From Microcaldota archaeon (lineage in GTDB: Archaea > Micrarchaeota > Micrarchaeia > Anstonellales > Bilamarchaeaceae), in NCBI GenBank assembly GCA_018812715.1, contig JAHJCT010000026.1, forward strand, positions 1-50,296: a DNA stretch of 50,296 nucleotides, written 5' to 3'. A program made the position numbers and the translations under genes. Below, piece after piece: positions 8,543-17,520 of the stretch (positions are counted from its first letter, which is position 1; each line of letters starts with the position of its first letter). Below the pieces are notes generated by a model that did not search any database, had not been told where the DNA came from, and worked only from the letters and a program-made list of their open reading frames with translations.

Positions 8543-9439
8543 ATGCAAAAACTTCAACTCACCAAATTTTATTTTGCAGATAGGCCCGTTTTTATAGGTG
8601 CATTAAGGCGGTTTGCTGATAAAAATTGCGTTCCACTTCTAGAAACACCTCTTTTACTGAAACGTTTCAATGAAGAACACGGGACGAACTTAACACTTCT
8701 TGATCCTCATATTGCCGATTTTCTAATCAACAGAACCTTGAAATGGGTTGATGTTCGTGAAGCTTTTCCCTCCCCAATAGGCATGGCGATAGGTTACGAA
8801 AAACCAGGGAAGAAATTAGGAGCAGAAATTGTGCATACATCTGAAGAGATGCCGAGAGCAATACTCCCAACAGGACGATATAAATGCGAAAAAGGAATTG
8901 CCCTGGTTGTTACTAATCTGACTGCTGATGATATCAAAAAGGATGGTAAAGATGTGAGAATAGACGTGCCAGACGATCGATTAATAGTTGTTCCATCTTT
9001 TCCTTCTGTGAGTGGATATTATGTTCCACATCATGTTACTACTATTCCGCATGCTGAAAAAGCTGAAAGCATATGCGGGGGGAGATATCTCGGAAGATTA
9101 AATTCTTCATATGTCGGCATGCCAGTTTACGATTATTATCTCCTCAATGGTGGTGCTGTAAAATGTCTTTCTGCAGTTTATCCGCCTTTCAATAGCACTG
9201 GGTTGCTTGTGCAAATTCAAGAAACTGACATACATCATTTTTGTGCTTCTGAAAGTCCTTACCGGAAAACTCCTGATAGTGTTGTTGTTGAAATGCTTGG
9301 CATATCAAAGGATCAGTTAAGCGAGCTCTTGGCTGCAGCTGATAAGGCAGCTACCGGCATGCGAATCATCGTTGGTACTAAAATTGATCCAGTTATGAGG
9401 ATTTTGCAAATCCTTAGGGATTCGCTAGCAAGAGATTAA
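8543..9439 (+). CDS. Unknown conserved-looking cytosolic protein, 298 residues
   Basis: I do not recognise a family. There is no signal peptide or membrane segment. Notable parts are PLLETPLLLKRFNEEHG near 32-48, a middle segment with PSFPSVSGYYVPHHV (about 151-165), and TDIHHFCASESPY (about 229-241), where clustered His/Cys could bind a metal. The composition is that of a globular enzyme. It starts 14 bp after purN, so it may be its operon partner. Its stop codon at 9437-9439 touches the 3' end of the tRNA-Lys gene on the other strand. Confidence 0.65.
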   Translation: MQKLQLTKFYFADRPVFIGALRRFADKNCVPLLETPLLLKRFNEEHGTNLTLLDPHIADFLINRTLKWVDVREAFPSPIGMAIGYEKPGKKLGAEIVHTSEEMPRAILPTGRYKCEKGIALVVTNLTADDIKKDGKDVRIDVPDDRLIVVPSFPSVSGYYVPHHVTTIPHAEKAESICGGRYLGRLNSSYVGMPVYDYYLLNGGAVKCLSAVYPPFNSTGLLVQIQETDIHHFCASESPYRKTPDSVVVEMLGISKDQLSELLAAADKAATGMRIIVGTKIDPVMRILQILRDSLARD

Positions 9440-9674
9440 CGGGCCCGGAGGGATTCGAACCCTCGACCTACGGATTCCACCTCCCGATGGAAAGATGTTT
9501 CTTTCCATGGGCGCATTGAAGCAAAGCTTCAATAGCGTTTAGGAAAAAGCGAACCAAAAACTGGTTCACAATTCCTAAAATTAAGAGTCCGACGCTCTAC
9601 CAAGATGCTCAAACTATTCGAGAATAAGTTTTTGATGAAACTTTTTCCCAAAAAGTTTCCTGAGCTACGGGCCC
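9440..9674 (-). tRNA. tRNA-Lys (CTT) interrupted in D-loop and anticodon loop
   Basis: Acceptor stem GGGCCCG/CGGGCCC, T-arm GAGGG TTCGAAT CCCTC, variable loop AGGTC and anticodon stem TCGGA/TCCGT enclosing CTCTTA..A give tRNA-Lys with anticodon CTT. Two insertions must be removed to fold it: about 55 nt in the D-loop after A14-G15 (about 9605-9659) and 106 nt at 37/38 (about 9476-9581). With both removed the product is 74 nt. The anticodon-loop intron folds into three successive hairpins. The D-loop insertion begins with a perfect 10-bp hairpin with loop GGG. Exact splice junctions cannot be fixed by eye. Confidence 0.85.
9605..9659 (-). repeat. 55-nt D-loop insertion of tRNA-Lys, family member A
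   Basis: The insertion starts with the hairpin GAAACTTTTT-GGG-AAAAAGTTTC and continues ATCAAA. The plus-strand string TTTGATGAAACTTT also occurs inside the D-loop insertion of tRNA-Gln (17536-17549), at the same tRNA position and with the same estimated total length. This indicates common origin. Confidence 0.7.
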
Positions 9675-9701
9675 GTGAGTGAAAAATTTATTAAGAAATA
9701 T

Positions 9702-10706
9702 TTAACTTTCTACCGGCTGAACTGAATACCCCTCCCCAGTTACTGTTACCTTTATTGTTCCATTTACATAATTTTCATACCAAATTATACCATATTGTTC
9801 CATTAATCTCTTGAATGGCTCTCTTGATCCTCCATTAACTGCACTCTCATCTGCACTACCACTGATTATCATTACTTCAGGCTCTGCCTTTATTAGGAGT
9901 ATTCCAATGTTGCTGGTTCCTGCCCCCACACCATAATACGGGGCATGTATCACTTGGTTCTTTATTTCATTCAGGTGGTTATTTATGAGATCTCCTTGTG
10001 CACCTGTTTGTATTCCAGAAGTAAGCAGCAATGAGAAATTCCTGTCAGTTATTCTTGTTACTATTGCATCATTGTTTACATCTCCGAATCTTTCTGTTTC
10101 AGAAGGATTCAGGATTTCAAGTGTAATCCCATTCAATTCTGCAGTATGCCCATCCCAAACTTTCTCTATTTTAGCACCTGTTTTGTTAATTGCATCTGCA
10201 TATGCAGTGTTTGCGAATGTATCTCCAGTCCACCAAACTTCTCCTATCTCAAAATTATTTGCAACCGTCTTTATTCCACCATAATGTCTTGGATCTGCAT
10301 TAGTTGATATCAACAATTCTATATCATCCACAGATCTCGAATTCAAAAAATCTACAACATCATTTCCTTTTTCTTGCGGTCCTGCATCAACCAAAATGTC
10401 CAGATCACCTTTTTTTATAAGTATGGCATCTCCATGGAGCATTTGATCGCCAACATCAATGAAGTATATCCCTAGTGTTTTGTTTGGGCTATACTCAAAT
10501 GTATTTTCTAGCGTATCATTCTCTTCTGGTTCTATTTCTGTATAATTTCCTTCAACTGTTTGATTTTCTTGTTGTCCAATTATTATAGTCACTGGCGGCT
10601 GTTGTTCTGTTACATTTGTTATGTTTGTTTGATTTTGAACCTCTGGCTCTCCATCTATACATCCAAACAATAAAATAAGAGCAATGAGGGCAATAAAAAT
10701 TCTCAT
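9702..10706 (-). CDS. Metallo-beta-lactamase-fold lipoprotein, ComEC-like
   Basis: A signal peptide ends in the lipobox LLFGC (Cys16), followed by an Asn/Thr/Gln-rich linker with many N-x-T/S sites to about residue 75. The rest resembles the extracytoplasmic beta-lactamase-like domain of ComEC/Rec2: IYFIDVGDQMLHGDAILI, then DILVDAGP. The usual metal motif HxHxDH appears only as STNADPRHYGG, so the first His and the Asp are lost and metal catalysis is doubtful. It probably sits on the outer face of the membrane. Its ATG overlaps the glyS stop by 4 nt, so it is translated from the glyS mRNA. Confidence 0.8.
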   Translation of the reverse strand: MRIFIALIALILLFGCIDGEPEVQNQTNITNVTEQQPPVTIIIGQQENQTVEGNYTEIEPEENDTLENTFEYSPNKTLGIYFIDVGDQMLHGDAILIKKGDLDILVDAGPQEKGNDVVDFLNSRSVDDIELLISTNADPRHYGGIKTVANNFEIGEVWWTGDTFANTAYADAINKTGAKIEKVWDGHTAELNGITLEILNPSETERFGDVNNDAIVTRITDRNFSLLLTSGIQTGAQGDLINNHLNEIKNQVIHAPYYGVGAGTSNIGILLIKAEPEVMIISGSADESAVNGGSREPFKRLMEQYGIIWYENYVNGTIKVTVTGEGYSVQPVES

Positions 10707-12181
10707 ATGGCTACCTTCCCTTTCATTATATTATCTTTTATCACTGTCTCACATTCTGATATTTTAATTCTTTCCTGCTTCCCATCATTACGATATCTTA
10801 TCGTTACTGTATCCTTTTCAAGTGTATCATAATCAATTGTTAATGCATACGGAACGCCGATTTCATCATTGCGTGCATATCTTCTTCCTATACTCCCACT
10901 ATCACGATAAGCAACATCCAATCCACATTCTCTTAATCTGTCAGCTATTTCTTTGGCTTTTTCATCCAAGCCATCCTTTTTCATAAGAGGAAATACCGCA
11001 ACATGATATGGTGCAATAATTGGCGGGAAATCAAACCACTCCCAATCTTTTTCTTTTGTTTTATCTCTGTAACAGTGTTCAAGAATACAAAAGAAAAGCC
11101 TATCAACCCCCATTGATACTTCTACTACGTGTGGCATTATCCGTCTATTTTCTACGAATACACTTAGGTCTTTTCCACTTACTTTAGTATGCTGGGATAG
11201 GTCAAAATCAGTTCTATAGGCGTTTCCAATGGTTTCAACAAGTCCAAATGATGTTTCCACTTCCATATCTATGTTACCTTTAGAATAATGTGGGATCTCA
11301 TTGGCATCAAGAACTCTGAAATACATTTGTTCTATTTTTATTCCGACCTTTTTGTAAAATTCCCATTCTCTAACAAGGAAATATGCCATTATTTCATTTG
11401 GGGCTAATTTTTTCTCTACAAGCTCCTTTGCATTTAATTCAACTTTTTTATTGTTGATTCCAATCTTCATTTTCTCTGCAGCTACCTTTCCAAACTTTTC
11501 AAATCCATCACTTTCAGGATCAAAAAAGTATTCCAATTCCATTTGTGTAAACTCGCGCATTCTTACAAGCCCTTTTCTTGGTGAAATTTCATTGCGGTAG
11601 CTTCTTCCCACCTGTCCAATCGCCATAGGCAATTTTGTACCATGATTTTTGAACAATCGTGGAAATGCAGTGAATATTCCTTGTGCTGTTTCTGGTCTAG
11701 CATAAGCCGGGAGCCTATTTCCACCTATACCTGTTTTGAACATAAGATTGAACATAAATGTTGGACCGAAATCGCCTTTACATTTAGGGCATTTTATTTT
11801 GCTTTCTTCTATAGTTTTGTCAAGACTCTCTAACTTTCCATCCCATCTTTCTCCATGCATTTTGTAATGTACTTCCTCTACAAACGTATCTGCCCTAACA
11901 GTTGTCTTACACTTTGTACATTCTACTATTGGATCACCAAAACTCGCTACATGCCCGGAGGCTTCAAGTACTGGTTCTGGTGTTATAATACTTGTTTCAA
12001 CCTCATGGAATCCTTCACTTTTGATAAACATTGTTTTCCAGAGATTTTCTATCTTATGTTTTATGAGGACCCCGACTGGACCATAATCATAGAACCCCCC
12101 AATACCTCCGTATGGTTCATTACTCGGGAAGAAAAATGATCTTTTTAGTGCTAGTTCAAATATCTTTTCATGGAGTTGCAT
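10703..12181 (-). CDS. glyS: Glycyl-tRNA synthetase, homodimeric type
   Basis: Class II synthetase that charges tRNA-Gly, of the single-chain eukaryote/archaea type. It begins with the family-typical LALKRSFFFPSNEPYGGIGGFYDYGP. A zinc-like insertion with two CxxC pairs lies near residues 87-145 (ECTKCKT, IKCPKCKGDFG). Motif 2 is around VGRSYRNEISPRKGLVRMRE with FTQMELEYFFDP. The C-terminal anticodon domain begins near APYHVAVFPL. Length 492 fits, somewhat short. It is divergent from the helical gene at 12236 across a 54-bp gap and is followed by the lipoprotein with a 4-nt overlap. The cognate tRNA-Gly (TCC) lies at 35258. Confidence 0.97.
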   Translation of the reverse strand: MQLHEKIFELALKRSFFFPSNEPYGGIGGFYDYGPVGVLIKHKIENLWKTMFIKSEGFHEVETSIITPEPVLEASGHVASFGDPIVECTKCKTTVRADTFVEEVHYKMHGERWDGKLESLDKTIEESKIKCPKCKGDFGPTFMFNLMFKTGIGGNRLPAYARPETAQGIFTAFPRLFKNHGTKLPMAIGQVGRSYRNEISPRKGLVRMREFTQMELEYFFDPESDGFEKFGKVAAEKMKIGINNKKVELNAKELVEKKLAPNEIMAYFLVREWEFYKKVGIKIEQMYFRVLDANEIPHYSKGNIDMEVETSFGLVETIGNAYRTDFDLSQHTKVSGKDLSVFVENRRIMPHVVEVSMGVDRLFFCILEHCYRDKTKEKDWEWFDFPPIIAPYHVAVFPLMKKDGLDEKAKEIADRLRECGLDVAYRDSGSIGRRYARNDEIGVPYALTIDYDTLEKDTVTIRYRNDGKQERIKISECETVIKDNIMKGKVAI

Positions 12182-12204
12182 AATTATCCAATTTATATCA
12201 GTGA

Positions 12205-12216
12205 TTTTAAATAATT
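12205..12216. promoter_or_regulatory. Shared TATA-like box, glyS and 12236 gene
   Basis: TTTTAAATAATT is centred about 26 bp before the ATG at 12236 and about 29 bp before the glyS ATG at 12181 on the other strand. No second box is evident in the 54-bp gap. Confidence 0.5.
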
Positions 12217-12235
12217 AGCCACGAATACCCAAGTT

Positions 12236-12652
12236 ATGGAAGAAGGCCCTGCCCTTGCAAGGACAGTACCAAATTTTGATGGTGCCATATTAGCCACCAC
12301 TCTTGCGTCTGACATACTTAACTCTGCTCGAGAGAATTTCAAACAAAAAATATACGATACAGCATTTGAAGAATCGAAAAATTCAATACGTGCAGCTGCA
12401 TCAGCTCTTCTCATTGCTGATGGCTATATTGCCTCAACTTTTGAAAGTACTTATGACTATCTCTTAGAACGCTATCCTGACCTTCCTCTTAGCAATTGGG
12501 AAATGATAGAGAATTGGAATACGCGCGGCCTTTTCTATATGCTATTAAAATCCATGGGCATCATTAAAACTAAACAACAAGCCAAAGAAGCAATAACTAC
12601 AGCAGAAGAGTTTTTGGCTTCAGTTGGTTCTATTATAGGTGTAAAAAGATGA
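12236..12652 (+). CDS. Helical HEPN-like protein
   Basis: The 138-residue protein is predicted all-helical. The region from about 38 to 85 (AFEESKNSIRAAASALLIADGYIA, then TYDYLLERYP) resembles HEPN domains, which pair with nucleotidyltransferases or act as RNases. The RNase signature Rx4-6H is not evident, so if HEPN it is probably a non-nuclease binding version. No nucleotidyltransferase is adjacent. Its stop overlaps the start of the next lipoprotein gene (ATGA), so the two are co-translated. The start ATG lies about 26 bp after a TATA-like box. Confidence 0.65.
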   Translation: MEEGPALARTVPNFDGAILATTLASDILNSARENFKQKIYDTAFEESKNSIRAAASALLIADGYIASTFESTYDYLLERYPDLPLSNWEMIENWNTRGLFYMLLKSMGIIKTKQQAKEAITTAEEFLASVGSIIGVKR

Positions 12653-13233
12653 GGCTTTTCATAATCCTAGTAATTCTCTTATTATTTGGTTGCACCTCGG
12701 TCGAAGTGCCGTCCAATGTCACCAACCAAAATATTACTAATCAAACTCAAAACATTACCAATCAATCGTGGGAGCGCCATTCAACCGAACAATTCAGTTT
12801 TGAATATCCTAAGAATATGATTATTCAAGAAACCACAGATACTTTTACTGGCGAGCATGAAATCAACAACGAACTTGGTGAACTTCTCATAGTACAGTAT
12901 CTCAATACATCAAAAGAATATGGGGTTAATCAAAATAACCTATTCAAAGGCATTCCTTCTCAAGCTGCAATAGATCTTCTCTTAGAAGATATTGAAGACG
13001 ATCCGCTTTATGTACTTGATAATGCTGAAGTTGGCAACATCACTTCATTCTCCATTGCAAGAGATACTCATGTAGCACAAGTTCCTTTCAGGATGCATCC
13101 GCATACTGGTTATGCCCTTAGTCTCTATGTCCCTGAACGATCATTGCACATAAAAGTGAGAGTGCTTGCTTTGAATCCCAGGCTTACAGAAGATATAAAT
13201 GACCATTTTCTTTTGACTTTCAGACTTGAATGA
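12649..13233 (+). CDS. Lipoprotein of unknown function
   Basis: The first 15 residues form a signal peptide with lipobox LLFGC (Cys15). An Asn/Thr/Gln linker with many N-x-T/S glycosylation-type sites follows to about residue 40. The remaining globular part (ERHSTEQFSFEYPKNMIIQE) resembles small extracytoplasmic beta proteins such as PsbP-like or LpqN-like lipoproteins, a weak similarity based only on the 'FsfeYP' opening. It is translationally coupled to the HEPN-like gene by a 4-nt overlap. Function unknown. Confidence 0.75.
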   Translation: MRLFIILVILLLFGCTSVEVPSNVTNQNITNQTQNITNQSWERHSTEQFSFEYPKNMIIQETTDTFTGEHEINNELGELLIVQYLNTSKEYGVNQNNLFKGIPSQAAIDLLLEDIEDDPLYVLDNAEVGNITSFSIARDTHVAQVPFRMHPHTGYALSLYVPERSLHIKVRVLALNPRLTEDINDHFLLTFRLE

Positions 13234-13298
13234 TTTTTAAAATATATCATCTAAATTCTGTTAAAAATAATCTTTTTTTCTTTATAAGAGGGTTTTGA

Positions 13299-16022
13299 AT
13301 GGATGTTGACAAGGATGCATTGAGAAAGCAATTTGCCAAAGAGTGGGAAAAACACTACAAGCTCAAAGTGCTCGCTGAACGTGGTTTTACAAGAAAAAAA
13401 TGTAAAAAATGTTCACGTGCTTTTTGGAGTAAAACTGAGCGGGATTTTTGTGGTGATGCCTCATGCATTGGTTATCAATTTATCGCATCAACTCCTGTCA
13501 AGAAAAAGCTTGATTATATTGAAACATGGAAATTAGTAGAGAAATACTTTACTAAGAATAATCATGGTTATGTTAAGCCGTATCCAACTGTTGCTAGGTG
13601 GAGAGATGATCTTTACTTCACTATTGCCTCAATCAATGATTTCCAACCCTATGTAGTAAATGGTGAATTAGACCCCCCTTCAAATCCACTAATTGTGCCG
13701 CAACCATGCATTCGTTTCTCTGATCTAAGCAATGTCGGTGTAAGCGGCAGACATTATACTAATTTTGTTATGATTGGTCAGCATGCATTCAACACTAAAA
13801 AATCTGGTCTTTTTTATTGGAAAGAAGAAGCAATTACTCATGATCTTAATTATCTAAAAGTACTTGGCATTCCAGAAGAAGAGATAATCTTCCAGGAAGA
13901 TGTATGGGCAGGTGGAGGCAATTTTGGCCCATGTATAGAATACTTTGTACGCGGACTTGAATTAGGTAATTGTGTTTTCATGCAATATGAAGTAACTCCT
14001 CAGGGCCACAAAGAACTTCCAACTAAAGTCATAGACATGGGCGCTGGTCTAAGCCGCCTTGCATGGATAACGTCTGGAGAACCCACAAGCTACGAAGTTG
14101 TATTCGGCCCAGTCATACGTGATATGAAAAAAAGAACTGGGGTAAATGTAGATAAAGATCTTTTCCTGAAATTTGCAAAGATTTCCGGAAGCCTTAATGA
14201 AGATGAAGTTCCTGATTTGGAAAAAGAGAAGGAAAGAATAGCAAATATTCTTGGTATAAGCAAGAAAGAATTATTTGAAACACTCGAACCATTACAAGCT
14301 CTTTATGCATCTGCAGATCATCTGAAGACTCTTCTTTTTACAGTAACTGATGGCATGCTTCCGAGTAATTCTGGCGGAGGCTACAATCTTAGAATGATTC
14401 TTAGACGAACATTTGGTTTTGAGGAACGCTATCACTATTCTTTAGATTATGCTAAAATAATCAAAGGACATGCAGACTATCTTGAATATATTTTCCCTCA
14501 TCTGCAAAATGGTATTGATACAACCCTTGATGTCATAGCCGAAGAAGAGAAACGCTACAAAGCTACAAAAGAAAAAGCAAGGGTCGTTGTAATAAACGTG
14601 GTCAAAAAAGCCAAAGATATGAAGAAAGGGGTTTCTAATAAAGAACGAATTGGAGCAGGACAAATAGAACCACAAGATCTTGTTTTGTTATATAAGAGTC
14701 AAGGTATCCCCCCAGAATCTGTTTTAGAGGTCGCTGCAGAAAATGGTGTAGAAGTAAAAATCCCAGGCAATTTCTATGATCTGGTACGAGAAGGAGAAGG
14801 TGAAGCAACATCACCAAGCAAAGCACCTTCTGTAAAAATCCTTTTCTCTGATATTGCAACGCTCCCGAAAACGGAAGCACTTTATTACAGTACTGATGAG
14901 ACTTTCAAGGCCAAGATTCTTGGAATTATTCACAATAAATATCTGGTACTTGACAAAAGTGCATTTTATCCTGAGAGCGGCGGGCAGGTATCTGATAATG
15001 GTTCTCTTAATGGCATTAAAATAAGACAAGTTACGAAGCAAGCTGGAGTACTACTTCATGAAGTTTCTGATACATCTAAGTTCAAGAAAGGAGATCACGT
15101 AAATGGTGTCGTTGATCTCAAAAGACGAAAAACCATAACAAGGCATCATACTGCAGCACATCTTCTCAATGCAGCTTGCAGAGAAGTACTTGGCAATCAC
15201 ATATGGCAAGGCGGTTCACAAAAAGATGATACGAAGGCCCATCTTGATGTTACACACTATAGGAAAATTACTAATGATGAATTGTCTAGAATAGAAGAAA
15301 AAGTAAACGAATATGTTATGTCAGCACTTCCAATCACTTCACAAGTACTGCCAAGGAATGAGGCTGAAGCAAAATATGGATTTACTCTTTATCAAGGTGG
15401 TGCAGTTCCTGGCAAAGAGCTTCGTATTGTAAGTGTAGGTGATATTGATACAGAGGCTTGCGGTGGAACGCACCAAATGAACGCACATACGGGTGAACTC
15501 GGTTTCTTCAAGATCGTAAAACGTGAAGGTGTGCAGGATGGCATTGAACGCATAGTCTACAAATGCGGGGTTCCTGCTATTTCATATGTCAGAGAAAAGG
15601 AAGCACTTTTACAACAAGCATCGGACATTGTCAGTGTACAGGAAACTGAACTTGTTAGAACTGTCGAAAGATTCTTCAATGAATGGAAATTACAAAAGAA
15701 AAAGATCGATGAACTGACTGAGCTTTTAGTTAAAGATGAATTGCATGAAACTGTGAAGCACTATAGTGGAAAGCCTGCAATGAAAGTGCTTGATCTTGAT
15801 CAAAATTCCTTAAAGAAATTGGGGTTACAAGTGGCCGAGAGCGATGCTGCTGCATGTTTCCTAAATAAAGCTGGAAGTATTATCTGCGCTGCAGGTACAA
15901 AATCTGGTTTTAGTGCTAAACAAATGCTTGATAAAATACTTTCAGAATTGGGTGGTTCAGGAGGCGGAAGCGATCGAATTGCCCAAGGCAAGGTAAAGAA
16001 AATCTCAGTAGTTCGATTTTAG
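13299..16022 (+). CDS. alaS: Alanyl-tRNA synthetase, archaeal type
   Basis: Class II synthetase charging tRNA-Ala, with editing of Ser- and Gly-tRNA-Ala. An N-terminal Cys cluster (CKKCSRAFW, CGDASC) near residues 32-55 is typical of archaeal AlaRS. The catalytic domain follows. The editing domain shows HHTAAHLL near 616 and CGGTH near 721, the four zinc ligands. The C-terminus (GGSGGGSDRIAQGK) is the glycine-rich C-Ala ending. Length 907 is normal. The G3:U70 tRNA-Ala it would recognise lies at 560-631. The 3' end overlaps the small minus-strand gene at 16005 by 18 bp. Confidence 0.97.
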   Translation: MDVDKDALRKQFAKEWEKHYKLKVLAERGFTRKKCKKCSRAFWSKTERDFCGDASCIGYQFIASTPVKKKLDYIETWKLVEKYFTKNNHGYVKPYPTVARWRDDLYFTIASINDFQPYVVNGELDPPSNPLIVPQPCIRFSDLSNVGVSGRHYTNFVMIGQHAFNTKKSGLFYWKEEAITHDLNYLKVLGIPEEEIIFQEDVWAGGGNFGPCIEYFVRGLELGNCVFMQYEVTPQGHKELPTKVIDMGAGLSRLAWITSGEPTSYEVVFGPVIRDMKKRTGVNVDKDLFLKFAKISGSLNEDEVPDLEKEKERIANILGISKKELFETLEPLQALYASADHLKTLLFTVTDGMLPSNSGGGYNLRMILRRTFGFEERYHYSLDYAKIIKGHADYLEYIFPHLQNGIDTTLDVIAEEEKRYKATKEKARVVVINVVKKAKDMKKGVSNKERIGAGQIEPQDLVLLYKSQGIPPESVLEVAAENGVEVKIPGNFYDLVREGEGEATSPSKAPSVKILFSDIATLPKTEALYYSTDETFKAKILGIIHNKYLVLDKSAFYPESGGQVSDNGSLNGIKIRQVTKQAGVLLHEVSDTSKFKKGDHVNGVVDLKRRKTITRHHTAAHLLNAACREVLGNHIWQGGSQKDDTKAHLDVTHYRKITNDELSRIEEKVNEYVMSALPITSQVLPRNEAEAKYGFTLYQGGAVPGKELRIVSVGDIDTEACGGTHQMNAHTGELGFFKIVKREGVQDGIERIVYKCGVPAISYVREKEALLQQASDIVSVQETELVRTVERFFNEWKLQKKKIDELTELLVKDELHETVKHYSGKPAMKVLDLDQNSLKKLGLQVAESDAAACFLNKAGSIICAAGTKSGFSAKQMLDKILSELGGSGGGSDRIAQGKVKKISVVRF

Positions 16023-16205
16023 TGCTGCTCTTTCGAGCCTTTCATTAAAGCGTGCCCACATCGCCATTCTTCTTACAACGCTTTCATCCGTAGTTGGCTC
16101 ATTTCTATCTAAGAGAACTTTAGCAGCTACTGCTTCAGGAGCAGTCCGTGTTCTCATTAATGGTCGCCCTATTATCCTTTCTTGTCCTCTATTCGTTCTT
16201 TGCAT
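16005..16205 (-). CDS. Small basic protein, unknown
   Basis: A 66-residue Arg-rich protein (MQRTNRGQERIIGRPLMRTR, then a helical RRMAMWARFNERLERAAL segment). I do not recognise it. Its basic character would fit nucleic-acid binding. The frame could also begin at a TTG at 16232; I chose the first ATG at 16205. It overlaps the end of alaS by 18 bp on the opposite strand, which weakens it slightly, but its codon use looks coding and it lacks long shadow-like Cys/Phe runs. Confidence 0.45.
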   Translation of the reverse strand: MQRTNRGQERIIGRPLMRTRTAPEAVAAKVLLDRNEPTTDESVVRRMAMWARFNERLERAALKSNY

Positions 16206-16238
16206 GCTGATCGCTATATTCCTATTAACCAAGAACTA

Positions 16239-16955
16239 TTAAAAGAGTATTTCTGGCTTTACAAGAAAGGCGAACTTCTTTGGATTCTCATAAAACTCTA
16301 CAAGCAAATCATTGCATGAAAATTCGTATCTTTTCGTCCACTCTCGTGCAGTTATATGCTCATTTTTATGAACTATGTAATTCGTATTTTGTTTTATTTC
16401 ACCATCTCTCAGATAATAATAAGCTGCCCCTTTATTTTCATTGTGGCTATCATATATCGAACTGAATTTGTCATAAACTAAGTTTGAAAGTACCAGGTCT
16501 TCCGTACCATTATTTATCGAAACATGCCCATAACCTGGTGGTATAATTAGTATATCCTTTTCTTTAGCATCAATTAGCACCACATCCACACTTTTATTCT
16601 GATTTTTTTTCTGAAGTATGAAAAATGCCTTACCATGCAATACCTGATATACCTCTGGATAATCTACTCCGCTTGTACTCTTTGGATGATGATGGCCAAA
16701 TGTTTTTGGGAATTCGGTTCCAATCTCTCCAGCTGGAATAACTGTTATATCGAATCTTATATCATCACAAGTGCAAATATTTCTGAACATATAATATATG
16801 TCTAAATTTCCTCCGGCATCTTCTGTTGCTAATGTCTTCAAAAGATCGTTTGTTTTTCTTACTGCCCGCGGATGCTGTTTTCCATTGACAAAAAGAGTAT
16901 TATTTCTAAGTTCTATGCGCAGAGGGCTCTCATAAAGTGTTATCTCCATTTTCAA
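16239..16955 (-). CDS. pgiA: Glucose-6-phosphate isomerase, cupin type
   Basis: Interconverts glucose 6-phosphate and fructose 6-phosphate. It belongs to the archaeal cupin isomerases, unrelated to the bacterial/eukaryotic enzyme. The metal-binding cupin motif is seen as KTFGHHHPKSTS (His88-90), then YPEVYQVLHGKA (Glu101) and PPGYGHVSINN for the last His. Length 238 is slightly longer than the roughly 190-residue family norm, with an extra C-terminal tail. It overlaps the end of the upstream gene (16930-17340) by 26 bp, so the two are probably one transcript. Together with tpiA it points to sugar-phosphate metabolism. Confidence 0.92.
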   Translation of the reverse strand: MKMEITLYESPLRIELRNNTLFVNGKQHPRAVRKTNDLLKTLATEDAGGNLDIYYMFRNICTCDDIRFDITVIPAGEIGTEFPKTFGHHHPKSTSGVDYPEVYQVLHGKAFFILQKKNQNKSVDVVLIDAKEKDILIIPPGYGHVSINNGTEDLVLSNLVYDKFSSIYDSHNENKGAAYYYLRDGEIKQNTNYIVHKNEHITAREWTKRYEFSCNDLLVEFYENPKKFAFLVKPEILF

Positions 16956-17340
16956 TCACTCCTTTCATTTTACCAAACTCTGCAATTAATGCCAATGGTT
17001 TTTTTACTTTAAGCTTTTGTCTTCCAAACTTTTGGAGCAGAAGCTTAAGGAATACTATAAATTGTCTATTTTTTACTCCATTAAATTCGAATTCTTTCTC
17101 CAATCTTTGTATTGTTTTATATGACCCTATAAAAAAAGAAAGATCGATTGAGCTTTCTCCATTCCAAGTTCTAATGCTTTCACACATGATAACTTTGACT
17201 ACGCCTAGTTCTGCCCTAAGTTTTCTGGCCGATGCACTGTTTCCTTCAACACCATTATTCAAGGTAGTTAGTGCATGAGCTATCGTTTCCCAGTCTGCAT
17301 GGAGAAGACTATCACTAATAGTGAACTCAGCGTTTTTCAT
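16930..17340 (-). CDS. Unknown 136-residue protein upstream of pgiA
   Basis: I do not recognise a family. The sequence looks like a small globular helical protein (NGVEGNSASARKLRAELGVVK, then a basic LLLQKFGRQKLKVKKPLAL segment near 102-120). There is no signal peptide or membrane segment. It ends inside the start of pgiA (26-bp overlap), which suggests co-translation. The ATG at 17340 opens the frame. Its function may relate to sugar metabolism only by neighbourhood. Confidence 0.65.
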   Translation of the reverse strand: MKNAEFTISDSLLHADWETIAHALTTLNNGVEGNSASARKLRAELGVVKVIMCESIRTWNGESSIDLSFFIGSYKTIQRLEKEFEFNGVKNRQFIVFLKLLLQKFGRQKLKVKKPLALIAEFGKMKGVIENGDNTL

Positions 17341-17436
17341 CTTGCTATATTGGGATCACAAATCTTATTAATCTACAAGAGTGAATTTCGTTCACAGCGC
17401 TCTATTTCTATATAATAAAAATAGCCCCGACCGGAT

Positions 17437-17475
17437 TTCCGTTGTCTGTTTCGAGTTTTCAGTTTCGAAAAGATT
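17437..17475 (-). other. 39-nt T-loop insertion of tRNA-Gln
   Basis: The T-loop reads TTCGA, then about 39 nt, then AT before CCGGT. The insert is A/C-rich and carries three TCGAAA-like strings, two of which can pair with the exon loop. The exact junction is ambiguous by one or two bases because of A runs. Confidence 0.65.
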
Positions 17476-17520
17476 TCGAACCGATGTCAACGGGACCAGA
17501 ACCCGCTATCCTTGACCAGG

